A stretch of 64,000 nt of DNA from Meconema thalassinum (lineage: Eukaryota > Arthropoda > Insecta > Orthoptera > Tettigoniidae): NCBI GenBank assembly GCA_946902985.2, contig OX336397.1, positions 149,537,890 through 149,601,889 of the forward strand, read 5' to 3'. Shown here one piece after another: positions 1 to 9,925 of this stretch. The number at the start of each line of letters is the position of its first letter. Position 1 is the stretch's first letter. The position numbers and the translations under genes are program-made. The notes below the pieces were generated by a model. The model worked only from the letters and a program-made list of their open reading frames with translations. It had not been told where the DNA came from and ran no database searches.

Positions 1-473
1 ACGCACGGCACACATAATTGTTTAACATAAAGAGGTTTAAGGAATAATCCTTGTTGTAATCTTAAAGAAGTCACATTGTATGACTGTTATGTTAATGTAA
101 AGTTGTTTTGAAGTCGTAGGTGCATCAGCGCACTAGTATATCCTTGTGAAGTTCACAGAAGGGTAAAGCATTATGGCTAGGTATGACTTTGTTGTGATTT
201 CATATTTGTTTATTTGTGGATTGTGGAAGTAAAAATTTTGTTTGTTTTATTTTATGCTTTTTGGGTATTGTTTTGTGTTTGAAGCCATGATTTATTTACT
301 GGATTAAAGTGTTAGAATAGAGTGGTGCCTTATCATTGTAGAGTTGATACCTTTTAGCCTCAAATCCAAAATATGCACTGCAAAATTGGGGTTACCGTAC
401 ACGCCTGAGAGCTGATGCTAGTTGGAGGCGGATGCATATTATCCACCGAGATTACTCACATGGGTACACTACT
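1..473. other. AT-rich flank, nothing recognised
   Basis: This is the sequence outside the left arm of the palindrome. I see no convincing ORF, tRNA-like box or repeat unit. The inverted homology with the right arm stops near position 474. Confidence 0.5.
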
Positions 474-1500
474 TACTCGCGAACATTGGGGATAATTGGC
501 GAATGGATGGTCGGATTTTAACGAACGAGGTATTGTTTGCGTTGGAATGACATGCATTTGGCTAAGAATGTGTGTTGGTACTTTAAAACAAATTTTGAAA
601 AAATTTGTTTTTGAAAGTAGGCAATTGTTTGAAAACCAAACATGATAGAACGTTGTGCCATAGTTGAAACGAATGGTCTCTATGACCTTTATTTTTATAA
701 TAAAAATATTATTTTTTGAGATTTTTTGAACAGACTTAAATTTTTTTAATTTTATTTTGGAAACTAATACGTTTACAATAAAGTTTGTTTGACATAAATG
801 AAAGGTCTCTACCCCCTCTACCACGAAAATAAATGTCAAGTCTCTAGGACAAGAACTATTGCATTTTAAAATTATTTTTATATGTAAAAGAGTGTTTGTA
901 GACAGAGAGCCGGTAGCGCTTGACACATGTTACAACGAGGCTATGACTGACCATGGTGAATACAGGAAATAGCTATTTCGACGGGACGATGAATGGCAAA
1001 ACGAGGGGTCGCTTTTCGATAAAAAAAATCCTATGACAGATGAATGAAGGCGAATATTTTGAAAATCCCCTATAGCGATCTCGGTGACCGTGCCCGAAAG
1101 AATTGAATTGCTATTTTGGTGGGATGGCGGGGCAGTTTATGACGGTTGGTTTTGTGATATTTCCTATGACAGATAGAGGCGAATATTTGAAAATGTGTTA
1201 CGTGTGCTAGGATTCTTTACCCTGAAGGAGATCTTTAACATGCTAGTAAACGGTAATATGCGAGACTGCTGTCTGGCACAGTAAATAGTTTTAGCATATG
1301 GAAACCTATAACATTTGCTCGACCAAGTCATGTGCATGTACGCAAAGAGCCAAAACGGTAAGGTCATTGGCCTGAAATGTTATATACTAAATATTGAACT
1401 GGGTAAAGTCATGTGTTTTAGGGTGAAAGTATGTGGTTAACATGATCATGTATTGAGGATGGCCGCTTGGTAGTAATTATTATTATTACAGTAAAATGTT

Positions 1501-1508
1501 TAATAATA

Positions 1509-1548
<40 letters not shown>

Positions 1549-1549
1549 G
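1501..1549. repeat. (AAT)n microsatellite
   Basis: A nearly pure trinucleotide run lies inside the left arm. The other arm has a matching ATT run near 8905-8945, so the run existed before the arms duplicated. Confidence 0.9.
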
Positions 1550-2045
1550 ACACACATGTTTTCAATGCTAACACACACACAGTCCTGCTCACTGGAGACT
1601 GAATATTGTACCTAGCCAGAGGACTTGTGAGAGAGTCTGCTGATACGACAAAAATGTGTACGTCAGCAGGAAGTGTGATATCAGCTTACTTGCCTCGTGG
1701 TGGCTAGCAGGTGTGCTGTTTAAGCAGCCGCCTTGTTGGTTCTGAGACAATAGGACTACCAATGTATAAGAGGCAGCCATTTTGGTTCCTTATTAAAAAC
1801 ATGAAACTAGTATAAGGTACACGAATCTTATTCAGATTGAGGAATGTGAAGAGGCGTGGGAACACGTGTGAGGGAGACAACATTTCAAGGTCAAAACGCT
1901 GAGAAAATGCAACTCTCTCTGTTGCTAGGCTAACTGATAACGATTGCGTTAGTGATGCACTTGCCATTTTAGCAAACGGACGTATACAGTAGAGCACTGA
2001 CTGAACATTCGAAGAAAAAATCCTGTTATTTTTTGGCAAGTACCT

Positions 2046-2461
2046 ATGAATGATTATTTTAATAATGAAATGCTAATGAACCTTAAACTTGTAGTTATTG
2101 ATCAGGTAATTAATAATTTTTATTTATTTATTTGTTTGCAGATAACCGGTATACCTTACTTGTCTGAGATACAAGAAACCATTGCGCTTTTGGGCCCACT
2201 AGAAGGAAACAGTAACAAGCCAGTGCAAGTGAAGGTGAGATTATGTTTTTAAACTAACTTGTTTCATTTTTTGTTTGATATTGTTATATTTTATTTTATG
2301 AAATGCATGTATTAACCTGAATTTAGGTAATTATATCGCTTTATTTTATTTATTTTTAGAAACTTGGAAAGAAAAGCCTTTCCGCCGTAGCAGTTGCTGA
2401 AAACCCAAGACGCAGTAGAGTGCAAGCATTGTTTCCAGGCAGTGAACTATTGAAAACTCAG
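2046..2461 (+). CDS. Three-exon gene of unknown function, left-arm copy
   Basis: The exons are 2046-2105, 2142-2234 and 2360-2461 (60, 93 and 102 nt), all in phase 0, each bordered by GT donors and AG acceptors. The start ATG at 2046 reads MNDYFNNEMLMN. Exon 2 contains IPYLSEIQETIALLGPLEG and exon 3 is basic (KLGKKSLSAVAVAENPRRSR). Introns are very short (36 and 125 nt). The other arm has the same three exon lengths, splice sites and reading frame, which argues for a real coding unit kept after duplication. After the donor at 2462 another exon is expected; a conserved open stretch around 2590-2668 (ending KYKAVLDFLKTKKFN then stop) is a candidate, but I could not find a good acceptor. I do not recognise the family. 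It lies upstream of the IAP gene on the same strand. Confidence 0.6.
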
Positions 2462-3079
2462 GTAAGTCTAACTTAAAAATGCTATTCCATTTTACCATTA
2501 CTGAAAACTCGTAGACAAAAAAATTCATTACCTGTACATGACTAGGACGATGATTGCTTTCTTGAATAATGGCCATGTATTGACAAACGGTACAAGACTA
2601 TGTTGGTTGTTGACTGGGAAAAGTACAAGGCTGTGTTGGATTTTCTAAAAACAAAAAAGTTTAATTGAATTTTGGGTGGTTCCCTATGGACACAATAAGT
2701 ATCCACAGGTTAGAACAAGATAATCTGAACAAAATGATATGATATTTATTTTTGTTTATATATTGGTTAAAGGGAAATGTAAATACTTAAAGCTTTATAA
2801 AAAGAAAAAAGTGCATGGGTTACTGTTAGTGCAGACATACAGTTTATTTTTTAAATATATTTATGGTGTTTTTATTTAATGCCAATTAACGTTAAAGTTT
2901 AATTACAAGTATTGATTGATTGATTGATTGATTGAGTGATGAGTTATTTTGTTTGTTTTTTACGTGTGGTCATACGCCATTAACAGAGTGAACAAACAGT
3001 GAAAAAAAGCATACATTGTGGTTTAAAGTACTGTGTGCAACGTTAATAACTTAAAATAAGAAAAGTTTTATTTTAACAC

Positions 3080-4107
3080 ATGGCGTTAGTACCAAATACA
3101 ACAAGTGAACAAGTTGGTATACCACGTGGGTTAAATTTAAAATCAGAACATGATCGTTGGTTAACATTTGACTCCTGGCCTGTAGGCTTTTTGTCAACAC
3201 CCAAACTTGCAAAGGCCGTTTTTTTTACTTGAACCGAGAAGATGTGGTTCGCTGTGTGTTTTGTCGTATTGAACTTTCACACTGGGAAGAAGGAGATGAT
3301 CCCTTTAGAGACCATTTGCGATGGTCTCCTTGTCCTTACATGCTTGGAAAACAAGTGGGTAACATACCCGTGTATCAATTTTACCGAACCACAAGGCCAT
3401 TGGCCGCTACTTACGTTGCTGAATCACATGTTAATAATAATAATAATAATAATAATGTATTACCAACCAACAACGGTAGTGTCGATATATGTGGTCCATA
3501 TGCCATAGACAGTGTTGAATTGGCATGTGCTTTTGAAAAATTGGGAGTTTGCAAGACTAAAGCACTAGCACACCCAGAGTACAGCTCTGTTGAAAAACGT
3601 TTAGAATCTAATAAAAATGTTTGGCCATTAATATTAAAACACCTTACCAAACAGCCAAGTGAAGCTGGATTTTTTTTATCCTGGTGAAGGGGATAACACA
3701 TTATGTTTTATTGTGGATTTGCTTTAAAGGATTGGCAAATGACTGATGACCCTTTTGTGCAACACGCTCGTTGGTTACCTAACTGCAAATACATAGTGTT
3801 GCTTAAAGGTCAGGAATTTCTGAACACTATTCGTAAAGAAAACGTGATTGCAGCACAAGACATAAAAGTGCCTTTAGAGTTAGAACACGCGGAGCAAATA
3901 CATGAGGCTGAAAAAAAGACTTGTCTCACGAACAGATACAAAAGTGTGACCTACAATTATGTAATCTTTGTTATAAAAAATGAACTAGGTGTTGTATTTT
4001 TGCCTTGTGGACACATGATAGCTTGTGTCAAGTGTGCATTAGAACTTAACACTTGTGCTATATGCAGAAAAGTAGTATCTGCTACAGTTAAGGCATTTCT
4101 TGCATAA
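3080..4107 (+). pseudogene. Inhibitor of apoptosis, BIR-BIR-RING, frame-broken left-arm copy
   Basis: The ATG at 3080 opens MALVPNTTSEQ. BIR1 follows, with its zinc ligands in CVFC...H...C spacing (CVFC, then H of RDHLRW, then the C of SPCPY). BIR2 has CFYC...QHARWLPNC. A C-terminal RING has FLPCGHMIACVKCAL and CAIC. Known IAPs of this layout block caspases and act as E3 ubiquitin ligases; they occur in insects and in insect DNA viruses. Several single-base frame breaks lie in T or A runs: near 3218-3226 (before the first BIR Cys), near 3670 and 3707 (before and at BIR2), and near 3910 and 3977 (before and inside the RING). An AT-rich, asparagine-coding AAT run sits between the BIRs. The C terminus ends at the TAA near 4105. 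It may be a pseudogene, or intact with base-calling errors in homopolymers. Confidence 0.85.
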
Positions 4108-4217
4108 CTAGTATAATTTATTAGCCATGCATAGTGCAAAATCCCTAATGCCCAATATTATTAAAGCTGTTTTAGAGTGTAATAGATATGCTTTTCTTTT
4201 GTTTATAGACCACTATA

Positions 4218-4499
4218 ATGAATGTTTTGAATACTGTGGGTCAAGCATGTGGCTTAGGGACAAAGACGCTAAGCGAATTGCCAACGCATATTCCATTCCG
4301 CATTATCAAGATTCGGAAATTGAAAACAGCAAATGGTGATCGTGTACTTTGTGTATGTGAAAACTTTGAGACATTTCTGCCTAAACGGTTTAATGATATG
4401 TCGGAGAGTGTTTTTGATGAAGTCAATAATGCTGTACAACCTGTACACTTAATTTATGAAGGTTTTAAAAGCAATAGGTGCATGGTTCGTTTTAATTAA
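4218..4499 (+). CDS. Small basic protein in the palindrome loop, unknown family
   Basis: This 93-residue ORF starts MNVLNTVGQACGLGTKT. The central segment alternates hydrophobic and charged residues (PFRIIKIRKLKTANGDRVL, then FETFLPKRFND), which suggests a small beta-barrel such as an OB fold; that is inference from the pattern only. A pyrimidine-rich stretch ending in AG at 4208 could be a splice acceptor just before the ATG, so an upstream exon is possible. An AATAAA-like word follows the stop. It lies on the same strand as the left IAP, in the single-copy loop. Confidence 0.55.
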   Translation: MNVLNTVGQACGLGTKTLSELPTHIPFRIIKIRKLKTANGDRVLCVCENFETFLPKRFNDMSESVFDEVNNAVQPVHLIYEGFKSNRCMVRFN

Positions 4500-4790
4500 A
4501 TAAAAAAACAAATGTCAAATAATAATGGAAGATGTAAGTCATGACAATGGACTGAAAGAATAATATGTGTATAGAATAATAATGTTTTAGTGTTTAATAT
4601 TGTCTTAAAAATATTATCATGAAACCAAAAAAAATGTATATAAAGTGTGAAAATAAATGAAAATAATGTTACAATGTTGTTTTATTTTCTACAGAAGTCA
4701 GAATATTTAACATTGCAGAGTATACATGATTATGACAATAAAAAGCACACTTAATACAAGTCTTTGCCTTTACGATAGTGTGTTATAGTT

Positions 4791-5405
4791 TTAAAAACAA
4801 AGCTTGTTGTATATCTTTTTTCTTCCACGGTGAACAATAGGCATGAAAACGTTATTGTCTTGTTTCGGATCATTATCACTATCATAATCATAAGCAGCAT
4901 GATCTATATCACTATTATTATAATCACCATAATTATCCTCAAAATTATCCTCAAAATCACTAAAACCAGTTAAATATTCCTGTTCCTCTTCCTGTTCCTC
5001 TTCCTGTTCCTCTTCCTCTTCCTCTACAGTGTCCTCATGTAGAGTCTGCGTGGCTTTTGATAATGTTAAGGTTTTTTTGAACATTGAATTATTTTCAATA
5101 GTAGTATTGTTTTGTAGCACTTGCTTTTTAGCATTTTTATGATTTTCTGTTGACAGCAACAATGTTTCATGTTGTACACTACATTGATGATCACTGACAC
5201 TTAAATCTTCACTATTTTTACCTTTTAGCTCACTGCGACATTGTTTGGAACGTTGTTTAGAACAACGCCAAATAACGGTTCCATTTTTATTGGTTCGTTT
5301 CACAATATATGAATATCCTCTATAGAATGCATGAGGCTTACCATACCTAGACACTGATACTTCCATATCAACTGTCAAGCATAGACTAAGCTCTAGTAAA
5401 GACAA
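4791..5405 (-). CDS. FLYWCH-type zinc-finger protein with acidic tail
   Basis: An uninterrupted 204-residue ORF on the minus strand. Residues ~14-75 match a FLYWCH finger: aromatic-rich start (YRGYSYIVKRT), then WRC, CRSEL, and a closing H-x-C...H (DHQCSVQH). FLYWCH fingers bind DNA or proteins, and related C2H2-type fingers occur in Mutator-type transposases and in insect Mod(mdg4) proteins. Residues ~125-145 are a glutamate/glutamine run, followed by an Asp/Asn/Tyr-rich segment and a short basic end (RGRKKIYNK). The Met at residue 14 (position 5366), directly before the finger, is an equally good start. It converges with the 4218-4499 gene. No DDE catalytic domain is attached, so it looks like an accessory or DNA-binding protein. 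It is the best-preserved long ORF in the palindrome. Confidence 0.75.
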   Translation of the reverse strand: MSLLELSLCLTVDMEVSVSRYGKPHAFYRGYSYIVKRTNKNGTVIWRCSKQRSKQCRSELKGKNSEDLSVSDHQCSVQHETLLLSTENHKNAKKQVLQNNTTIENNSMFKKTLTLSKATQTLHEDTVEEEEEEQEEEQEEEQEYLTGFSDFEDNFEDNYGDYNNSDIDHAAYDYDSDNDPKQDNNVFMPIVHRGRKKIYNKLCF

Positions 5406-5410
5406 CTTGG

Positions 5411-5975
5411 TAATAAGAAAAATAGTTTAATGTGCGAGCATATATGGATGCAAATTTGGGAGCAAAAAAAAAGTTGGGAGCAAAAAGTGGCACAAAAAGT
5501 GTAAGCAAAAGTGGGAGTAAATATGAGAGCAAAAAAAGTAGGAGTAAGTATGGGAGCAAAAAGTGGGAGCAAATGTGAAAGCAGAAGTGGGAGCAAATAT
5601 GAAAGCAAAAAAGTAGGATCAAGTGTGGGAGCAAAAAAGTGGGAGCAAATGTGCAAGCAAAAGTGGGAGCAAAAAGGGAGAGAAAAAGAAGTGGGAGAAA
5701 AAAGTGTAAGCAAAAGTGGGAGAACATATAAGAGCAAAAAAAAGTGGGAGCAAATATGGGAGCAAAAAGTGGGAGCAAAAGTGGGAGCAAAAGTGTGGGA
5801 GAAAAAAAGTGTAAACAAAAGTGGGACCAAACAGGTGTGAGCAAATATGAGAGCAGAAAGTGGGAGCAAATGTGAAAGCAAAAGTGGGAGCAAAAACTGA
5901 GAGCAAAAAGAGCGAGCAAAAGAGGCTGCACAAAGTGGGAACAAAATGTGTGAGTAGAAAGTGGGGGCAAATGTG
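5411..5975. repeat. Purine-rich minisatellite, unit about GTGGGAGCAAAA
   Basis: Dozens of imperfect 10-20 bp units built on GGGAGCAAA fill this stretch. The + strand is nearly all A and G with T only in GTG-type steps, so long open frames appear on both strands; these are by-products of composition and are not called as genes. The array abuts the start of the FLYWCH gene. Confidence 0.9.
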
Positions 5976-5993
5976 GTGTTTTACTAAAACAAT

Positions 5994-6165
5994 CTCACCT
6001 AACCTAACCTAACCTAACTTTTCCTAACCTAACTTTATCCAACCTAACCTAACCTAACTTCACTTAACCTAACCTAACCCAACTTCACCTAACCTAACTC
6101 GACCTAACTTCACCTAACCTAACTTGACATAACTTCACCTAACCTAACTTCTCCTAACCTAACCT
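5994..6165. repeat. Interstitial CCTAA repeats (insect telomere-type)
   Basis: Runs of CCTAA units alternate with slightly degenerate CTTCACCTAA-type spacers. The complement is TTAGG, the usual insect telomere repeat. Only one orientation is present, so this is not a head-to-head telomere fusion. It sits between the minisatellite and the inner end of the right arm. Confidence 0.8.
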
Positions 6166-6185
6166 TCCAACTCTCAGATCAAGAA

Positions 6186-6275
6186 TTAAATTCTGGGCAT
6201 AGTCGAGTTGGAACCCAAAATCTCTGGGATATCCTCCAAGTATACTAGCCACTACACCGCGAGATGGGCAAATTA
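6186..6275 (-). mobile_element. tRNA-like SINE fragment
   Basis: On the minus strand a GTAGTGGCTAGTA box and a GGGTTCCAACTC box lie about 35 nt apart, like pol III A and B boxes. The tail and the ends cannot be defined. Confidence 0.35.
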
Positions 6276-6346
6276 TCATGCAACACAACATGAAAATAAA
6301 AGTTTTCTGTAGTGTAACTCCTTGGCTGACAACCATAGTTGAGAAT

Positions 6347-7376
6347 TCAAACCCAAGAAAATCGAAAAAGTCCCCATTCTACTTTTCTGCATATAGCACG
6401 AGTGTTAAGTTCTAATGCACACTTGACACATGCTATCATGTGTCCACAAGGCAAAAATTCCACACCTAGTTCATCCTGATAACAAATTTTACATAATTGT
6501 TGGTCACACTTTTGTATCTGTTCGTGAGACAAGTCTTTTTTTTTTCAGTCTCATGTATTTGCTCCGAATGTTCTAACTCTAAAGGCACTTTTATGTCTTG
6601 TGCTGCAATCACGTTTTCTTTACGAATAGTGTTCACAAATTCCTGACCTTTAAGCAACACCATGTATGTACAGTTAGGTAACCAACGAGCGTGTTGCACA
6701 AAAGGGTCATCAGTCATTTGCCAATCCTTTAAAGCAAATCCACAATAAAAACATATTGTTTTATCCCCTTCACCAGTATAAAAAACCAGCTTCACTTGGC
6801 TGTTTGGTAAGGTGTTTTAATATAAATGGCCAAACATTTTTATTATATTCTAAACGTTTTTCAACAGAGCTGTACTCTGGGTGTGCTAGTGCTTTAGTCT
6901 TGCAAACTCCCAATTTTTCAAAATCACATGCCAATTCAACACTGTCTATGGCATATGGACCACATATATCGACACTACCGTTGTTGGCTGGTAATACGTG
7001 ATTATTATTATTATTATTTACTTGTGATTCAGCAACGTAAGTAGCGGTCAATGGCCTTGTGGTTCGGTAAAATGGGTACACGGGAATGTTACCCACTTGT
7101 TTTCCAAGCATGTAAGGACAACAAGGAGACCATCGCAAATGGTCTCTAAAGGGGGATCATCCCCTTCTTCCCAGTGTGAAAGTTCAATACGACAAGACAC
7201 ACAGCGCCCCACATCTTCTCGGTTCAAGTAAAAAAAACGGCTTTTGCAAGTTTGTGTGTTGACAAAAAGCCTACAGGCCAGGGTTCAAATGTTAACCAAC
7301 GATCGTGTTCTGATTTTAAATTCAACCCACGTGGTAAACCAACTTGTTCTCTTGTTGTATTTGGTACTAACGCCAT
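6347..7376 (-). pseudogene. Inhibitor of apoptosis, BIR-BIR-RING, frame-broken right-arm copy
   Basis: This is the inverted partner of the gene at 3080-4107, starting at the ATG at 7376. BIR1 ligands and BIR2 (CFYCGFALKDW, QHARWLPNC) are visible, and the RING reads LCKICYQDELG, FLPCGHMIACVKC, AICRK. It shares the break in the T run before BIR1 with the left copy. It has a further break in the T run before BIR2 (different run length from the left copy), one in a long A run before the RING, and extra C bases near 7150 in BIR1. The last residues after RKV come from unrelated sequence, because the arm homology ends there. It is probably a pseudogene; homopolymer miscalls are the alternative. Confidence 0.85.
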
Positions 7377-8903
7377 GTGTTATAATAAAACTTTTTCTTA
7401 TTGTAAGTTATTAACGTTGCACAAGAGCAGAGAGTACTTTAAAGCATAATGTATGCTGGCTCAATGTCTGTTCACTACGTTAATGGCGCATGACCACACC
7501 TAAAATCAAACAAAATAACCCATCACTCAATCAATCAATCAATCAATCAATACTTGTAATTAAACTTTAACGTTGATTGACATTAAAATATCAAAACACC
7601 ATTAAAAATAAACTGTATGCAGGCACTAACAGTAACCCATGCACTTATTTTCTCTTTATAAAGCTTTAAGTCATTTACATTCCCCTTTAACCAATATACA
7701 AACAAAAATGAATGTCATGTCAGTTTGTTCACATTATCATGTTCAAACCTGTGGATATTTAATGAGTCCATAGGGAACCACCCATAAATTAAATTTAATT
7801 TTTTTGTTTTAAAAAAATCCAATATGGCCTTGTACTTTTCCCAGTCAACAACCAATATAGTCTTGTACCGTTTGTCAATACATGGTCATTATTCAAGAAA
7901 GCAATCATTGTACCAGTCATGTACAGGTAATGAATATTTTTTTGTCTATGGATTTTCATTAGTGGTAAAATGGAATAGCATTTTTAAGTTAGACATACCT
8001 GAGTTTTCAATAGTTCACTGCCTGTAAACAATGGTTGCACTCTACTGCGTCTTGGGTTTTCAGCAACTGCTACGGCGGTAAGGCTTTTCTTTCCAAGTTT
8101 CTAAAAATAAATAAAATAAAGCGCTATAAATACCTAAATTCAGGTTAATACATGCATTTCATAAAATAAAATATAACAATATCAAACAAAAATGAAACAA
8201 GTTAGTTTAAAAAAATAATCTCACCTTCACTTGCACTGGCTTGTTACTGTTTCCTTCTAGTGGGCCCAAAAGCGCAATGGTTTCTTGTATCTCAGACATG
8301 TAAGGTATACCGGTTATCTGCAAATAAATAAATAAATAAAATCATTAATTACCTTATCAATAACTACAAATTTAAGGTTCATTAGCAATTCTTTATTAAA
8401 ATAATCATTCATAGGTACTTGCCAAAAAATAAAAGGATTTTTTCTTCCAAAGTTCAGTTCAGAGCTCTACTCTTCACGTCCGTTTGCTAAAATGGCAAGT
8501 GCATCACTAACGCAATCGTTAGCCTAGCAACAGAGAGAGTTGCATTTTCTCAGCGTTTTGACCTTGAAATGTTGTCTCCCTCACACGTGTTCCCACGCCT
8601 CTTCACATTCCTCAATCTGAATAAGATTCGTGTACCTTATACTAGTTCCATGTTTTTAATAAGGAACCAAAATGACTGCCTCTTATACATTGTTAGTCCT
8701 ACTGTCTCAGAACCAACAAGGCGGCTGCTTAAACAGCACACCTGCTAGCCATCACGAGGCAAGTAAGCTGATATCACACTTCCTGCTGACGTACACATTT
8801 TTGTCGTATCAGCAGTCTCTCTCACAAGTCCTCTGGCTAGGTACAATATTCAGTCTCCAGTGAGCAGGACTGTGTGTGTGTTAGCATTGAAAACATGTGT
8901 GTC

Positions 8904-8934
<31 letters not shown>

Positions 8935-9925
8935 TATTATTAAACATTTCACTGTAATAATAATAATTACTACCAAGCGGCCATCCTCAATACATGATCA
9001 TGTTAACCACATACTTTCACCCTAAAACACATGACTTTACCCAATTCAATATTTAGTTTATAACATTTCAGGCCAATGACCTTACCGTTTTGGCTCTTTG
9101 CTTACATGCACATGACTTGGTCGAGCAAATGTTATCGGTTTCCATATTCTAAAACCATTTGCGGTGCCAGACAGCAGTCTCGCTTATTACCGTTTACTAG
9201 CATGTTAAAAAATCCTAGCACACGTAACACATTTTCAAATATTCGCCTCTATCCGTCGTAGGAAATATCACAAAACCAACCGTCATAAACTGCCCCGCCA
9301 TTCCACCAAAATAGCAATTCATTTCTTCCGTGCACGGTCACCGAGATCGCTGTAAGGGATTTCCAAATATTTGCCTTCATTCATTCGTCATAGGAAGAAA
9401 TATCGAAAAGCGACCCCTCGTTTTGCCATACATCGCCCCGTCTAAATTGCCATTTCCTGTATCCACCATGGTCAGTCATAGCCTCGTTGTAACATGTGTC
9501 AAGCGCTACTGGCTATCTGTCTACAAACACTCTTTTATAAAAAAAAAAAGCCTAGTTCTTGTCCTAGAGACTTGACATTTATTTTCGTGGTAGAGAGGGT
9601 AGAGACCTTTCATTTATGTCAAACAAACTTATTTGTAAACTTGTTAGTTTCCAAAATAGTAAATATTCAAAATTTAAGTGTTTTCAAAACATCTCAAAAA
9701 ATTAAAAAAAACAAAGGTCATTGAGACTATTTGTTTCAACTATGGCACAACGTTCTATCATGTTTTGTTTTCAAACTATCGCCTACATTTAAAAACAAAA
9801 ATTTTCATTTTTTTTAAATATAACGAGTGGAAAGAGGACGTCAGCTCGAGTCCAACGACACCTCATTTGTTAAAATCCGTTCATCCGTTCGCCAATTATC
9901 GCCAATGTTCGCGAGAATGTAGGCT
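6382..9925 (-). repeat. Right arm of the giant palindrome
   Basis: This is the inverted copy of 474-4076. The inner edge falls in the last RING codons of the IAP gene, so the duplication junction cut that gene. The outer edge runs into tandem units that continue to ~11130. Divergence from the left arm is several percent by eye, with indels mainly in homopolymers and microsatellites. Confidence 0.9.
7999..8412 (-). CDS. Three-exon gene of unknown function, right-arm copy
   Basis: The minus-strand exons are 8412-8353, 8317-8225 and 8100-7999, of 60, 93 and 102 nt, exactly as in the left arm. Donors (GTAATT, GTGAGA, GTATGT) and acceptors (TTGCAG, TTTTAG) are kept. Exon 1 reads MNDYFNKELLMN, with conservative changes from the left copy. 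Function unknown. The intact frame contrasts with the broken IAP gene beside it. Confidence 0.6.

Larger units (their letters stand above)
474..4076 (+). repeat. Left arm of a ~3.6 kb inverted repeat (giant palindrome)
   Basis: The reverse complement of this segment matches 6382-9925 from end to end, with scattered substitutions and short indels. Anchor points: the outer edge at the CTCGCGAACATTGG word pairs with ~9903-9916, the exons at 2046-2461 pair with 7999-8412, the IAP start at 3080 pairs with 7376, and the inner edge just after the RING domain pairs with ~6383. Both arms carry an ATT/AAT microsatellite (1501-1549 and ~8905-8945) and an ATTG run (~2908-2938 and ~7525-7552). The arms are not identical, so this is not a simple assembly reflection of one strand. 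Confidence 0.9.

Noticed and set aside
1704..2039. 111-codon minus-strand ORF upstream of the three-exon gene
   Set aside because: The inverted counterpart in the other arm is not kept open over the same length (only 63 codons remain), and no domain is visible.
5386..5970. Long overlapping ORFs of 183-194 codons on the minus strand rich in Phe/Leu/Ser/His/Pro, and one of 109 codons on the plus strand
   Set aside because: They translate the purine-rich minisatellite in several frames at once; open frames are forced by the lack of stop words in the repeat.
474..9925. Integrated large DNA virus or Polinton/Maverick explaining the IAP genes
   Set aside because: I saw no DNA polymerase B, integrase, packaging ATPase or capsid gene in the window; only IAP, FLYWCH and small unknown genes are present.
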